The notes under the pieces were generated by a model. It was not told where the DNA came from. It worked only from the letters and a program-made list of their open reading frames with translations, and ran no database searches. Of a stretch of DNA of 5,916 nucleotides, positions 5,720 to 5,916 are shown piece after piece. The number at the start of each line of letters is the position of its first letter. Positions within the stretch are counted from its first letter, which is position 1. Made by a program: the position numbers and the translations under genes. This DNA is from VFZS01 sp964353255 (lineage in GTDB: Bacteria > Acidobacteriota > Terriglobia > Bryobacterales > Bryobacteraceae): positions 1-5,916 of the forward strand of contig CAYGVJ010000205.1 of assembly GCA_964353255.1 (NCBI GenBank). Direction: 5' to 3'.

Positions 5720-5863
5720 TCAGGTTTTCTTCACGATAGCCAGCAGATGCTGGCTGACGCCCAGCAAGGCGGGCGCGTGCTCGACCCGGCGCATCAGGTG
5801 GAGCAGCCGCTCCCTGCGAACCGGGTCCGCCCAACGTTCCTCAAACTTGTCGGCGAGCCAGCC
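5720..5863 (-). pseudogene. C-terminal tail of a probable class I SAM-dependent methyltransferase
   Basis: Reading the minus strand, an open frame comes in from the right and ends with TGA at 5720-5722. The last 47 residues (GWLADKFEERWADPVRRERL, then LLHLMRRVEHAPALLGVSQH, then LLAIVKKT) resemble the end of the methyltransferase group in which a helix is followed by a PxLLGxSxHLLAIxRK-type strand. The SAM-binding part is not present. The frame stays formally open through 5916, but that part is the 55-bp repeat, which in its other copy is the start of a plus-strand gene. Either the methyltransferase was cut off at about 5862, leaving a remnant, or the last 55 bases belong to another branch of the assembly and the gene is whole elsewhere. 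Family call from pattern memory only. Confidence 0.5.
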
Positions 5864-5916
5864 GGGACCTTCTGGTAGGATGAGGCTGAATGCTGCCCAA
5901 CTTCCGTGTCTTTCAG
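5862..5916. repeat. 55-bp direct repeat, copy 2, flush with the window end
   Basis: Identical over all 55 bases to 3685-3739 and lying 2177 bp downstream in the same orientation. It stops only because the sequence stops, so the true repeat may be longer. Confidence 0.95.
5890..5916 (+). CDS. Start of a second copy of the hypothetical gene at 3713 (3'-truncated)
   Basis: ATG 5890 is preceded by the same AGGATGAGG ribosome site as ATG 3713 and codes for the same nine residues, MLPNFRVFQ, before the window ends. If the join is real, a paralogue or a tandem copy of the hypothetical gene continues to the right. If the join is an assembly overlap, these bases are the same locus as 3713-3739. Confidence 0.5.

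Noticed and set aside
5740..5753. CCAGCAGATGCTGG palindrome
   Set aside because: It lies within the methyltransferase tail codons (SQHLLA region) and is explained by coding.
3665..5916. CRISPR array, transposase or integrase signature in the accessory part
   Set aside because: Only one repeat pair exists, with no spacer series, and no transposase or recombinase motif was found on either strand.

Overview
The window is GC-rich and densely coded, with SD-like ribosome sites and no RNA genes. Codon use and gene style (a GC-rich soil-type genome, a heparinase-like large enzyme, lone GlcD and TlpA-type proteins, an MqsRA-like toxin pair) suggest an Acidobacteriota genome of the Bryobacterales/Solibacter kind, probably from a metagenome assembly. 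The phylum is inferred from protein flavour only; no marker gene fixes it.

Left part (1-3664), ordinary housekeeping and metabolic genes. The window opens inside a plus-strand gene (3-1049), the C-terminal part of a large helical plus beta-rich protein that resembles heparinase II/III-type polysaccharide lyases. It converges on a minus-strand pair, and the 46-bp gap between them holds two palindromes. The pair is a membrane-anchored TlpA/ResA-type thioredoxin (2469-2993) followed by a GlcD-type FAD-linked 2-hydroxyacid oxidase (1096-2472); the two overlap by 4 bp (ATGA). Divergent from it is folE, GTP cyclohydrolase I (3050-3664), with all zinc ligands present.

Right part (3665-5916), accessory. 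It holds a hypothetical gene (3713-4186), then an in-frame continuation after a single TAG ending in a Cys4 zinc-finger protein (4265-4768). Next comes a gene-poor stretch (4769-5129) with a minus-strand coding remnant, a possible structured element and a strong GC hairpin. A two-gene toxin-antitoxin module follows (DUF4258 toxin 5130-5450, YgiT-type zinc-finger antitoxin 5453-5680). The window ends with a minus-strand C-terminal tail that resembles a SAM-dependent methyltransferase.

The most telling structural signal is a perfect 55-bp direct repeat. Bases 3685-3739 (ribosome site and first nine codons of the hypothetical gene) recur as the last 55 bases, 5862-5916. A repeat of exactly 55 bp ending flush with the window is what a de Bruijn assembly with k=55 leaves at a branch. 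The gene therefore probably exists in two copies, or the 2177-bp segment between the repeats is tandemly duplicated or circular. I see no clearly new biological system; the repeat-bounded accessory segment is the part most worth resolving.
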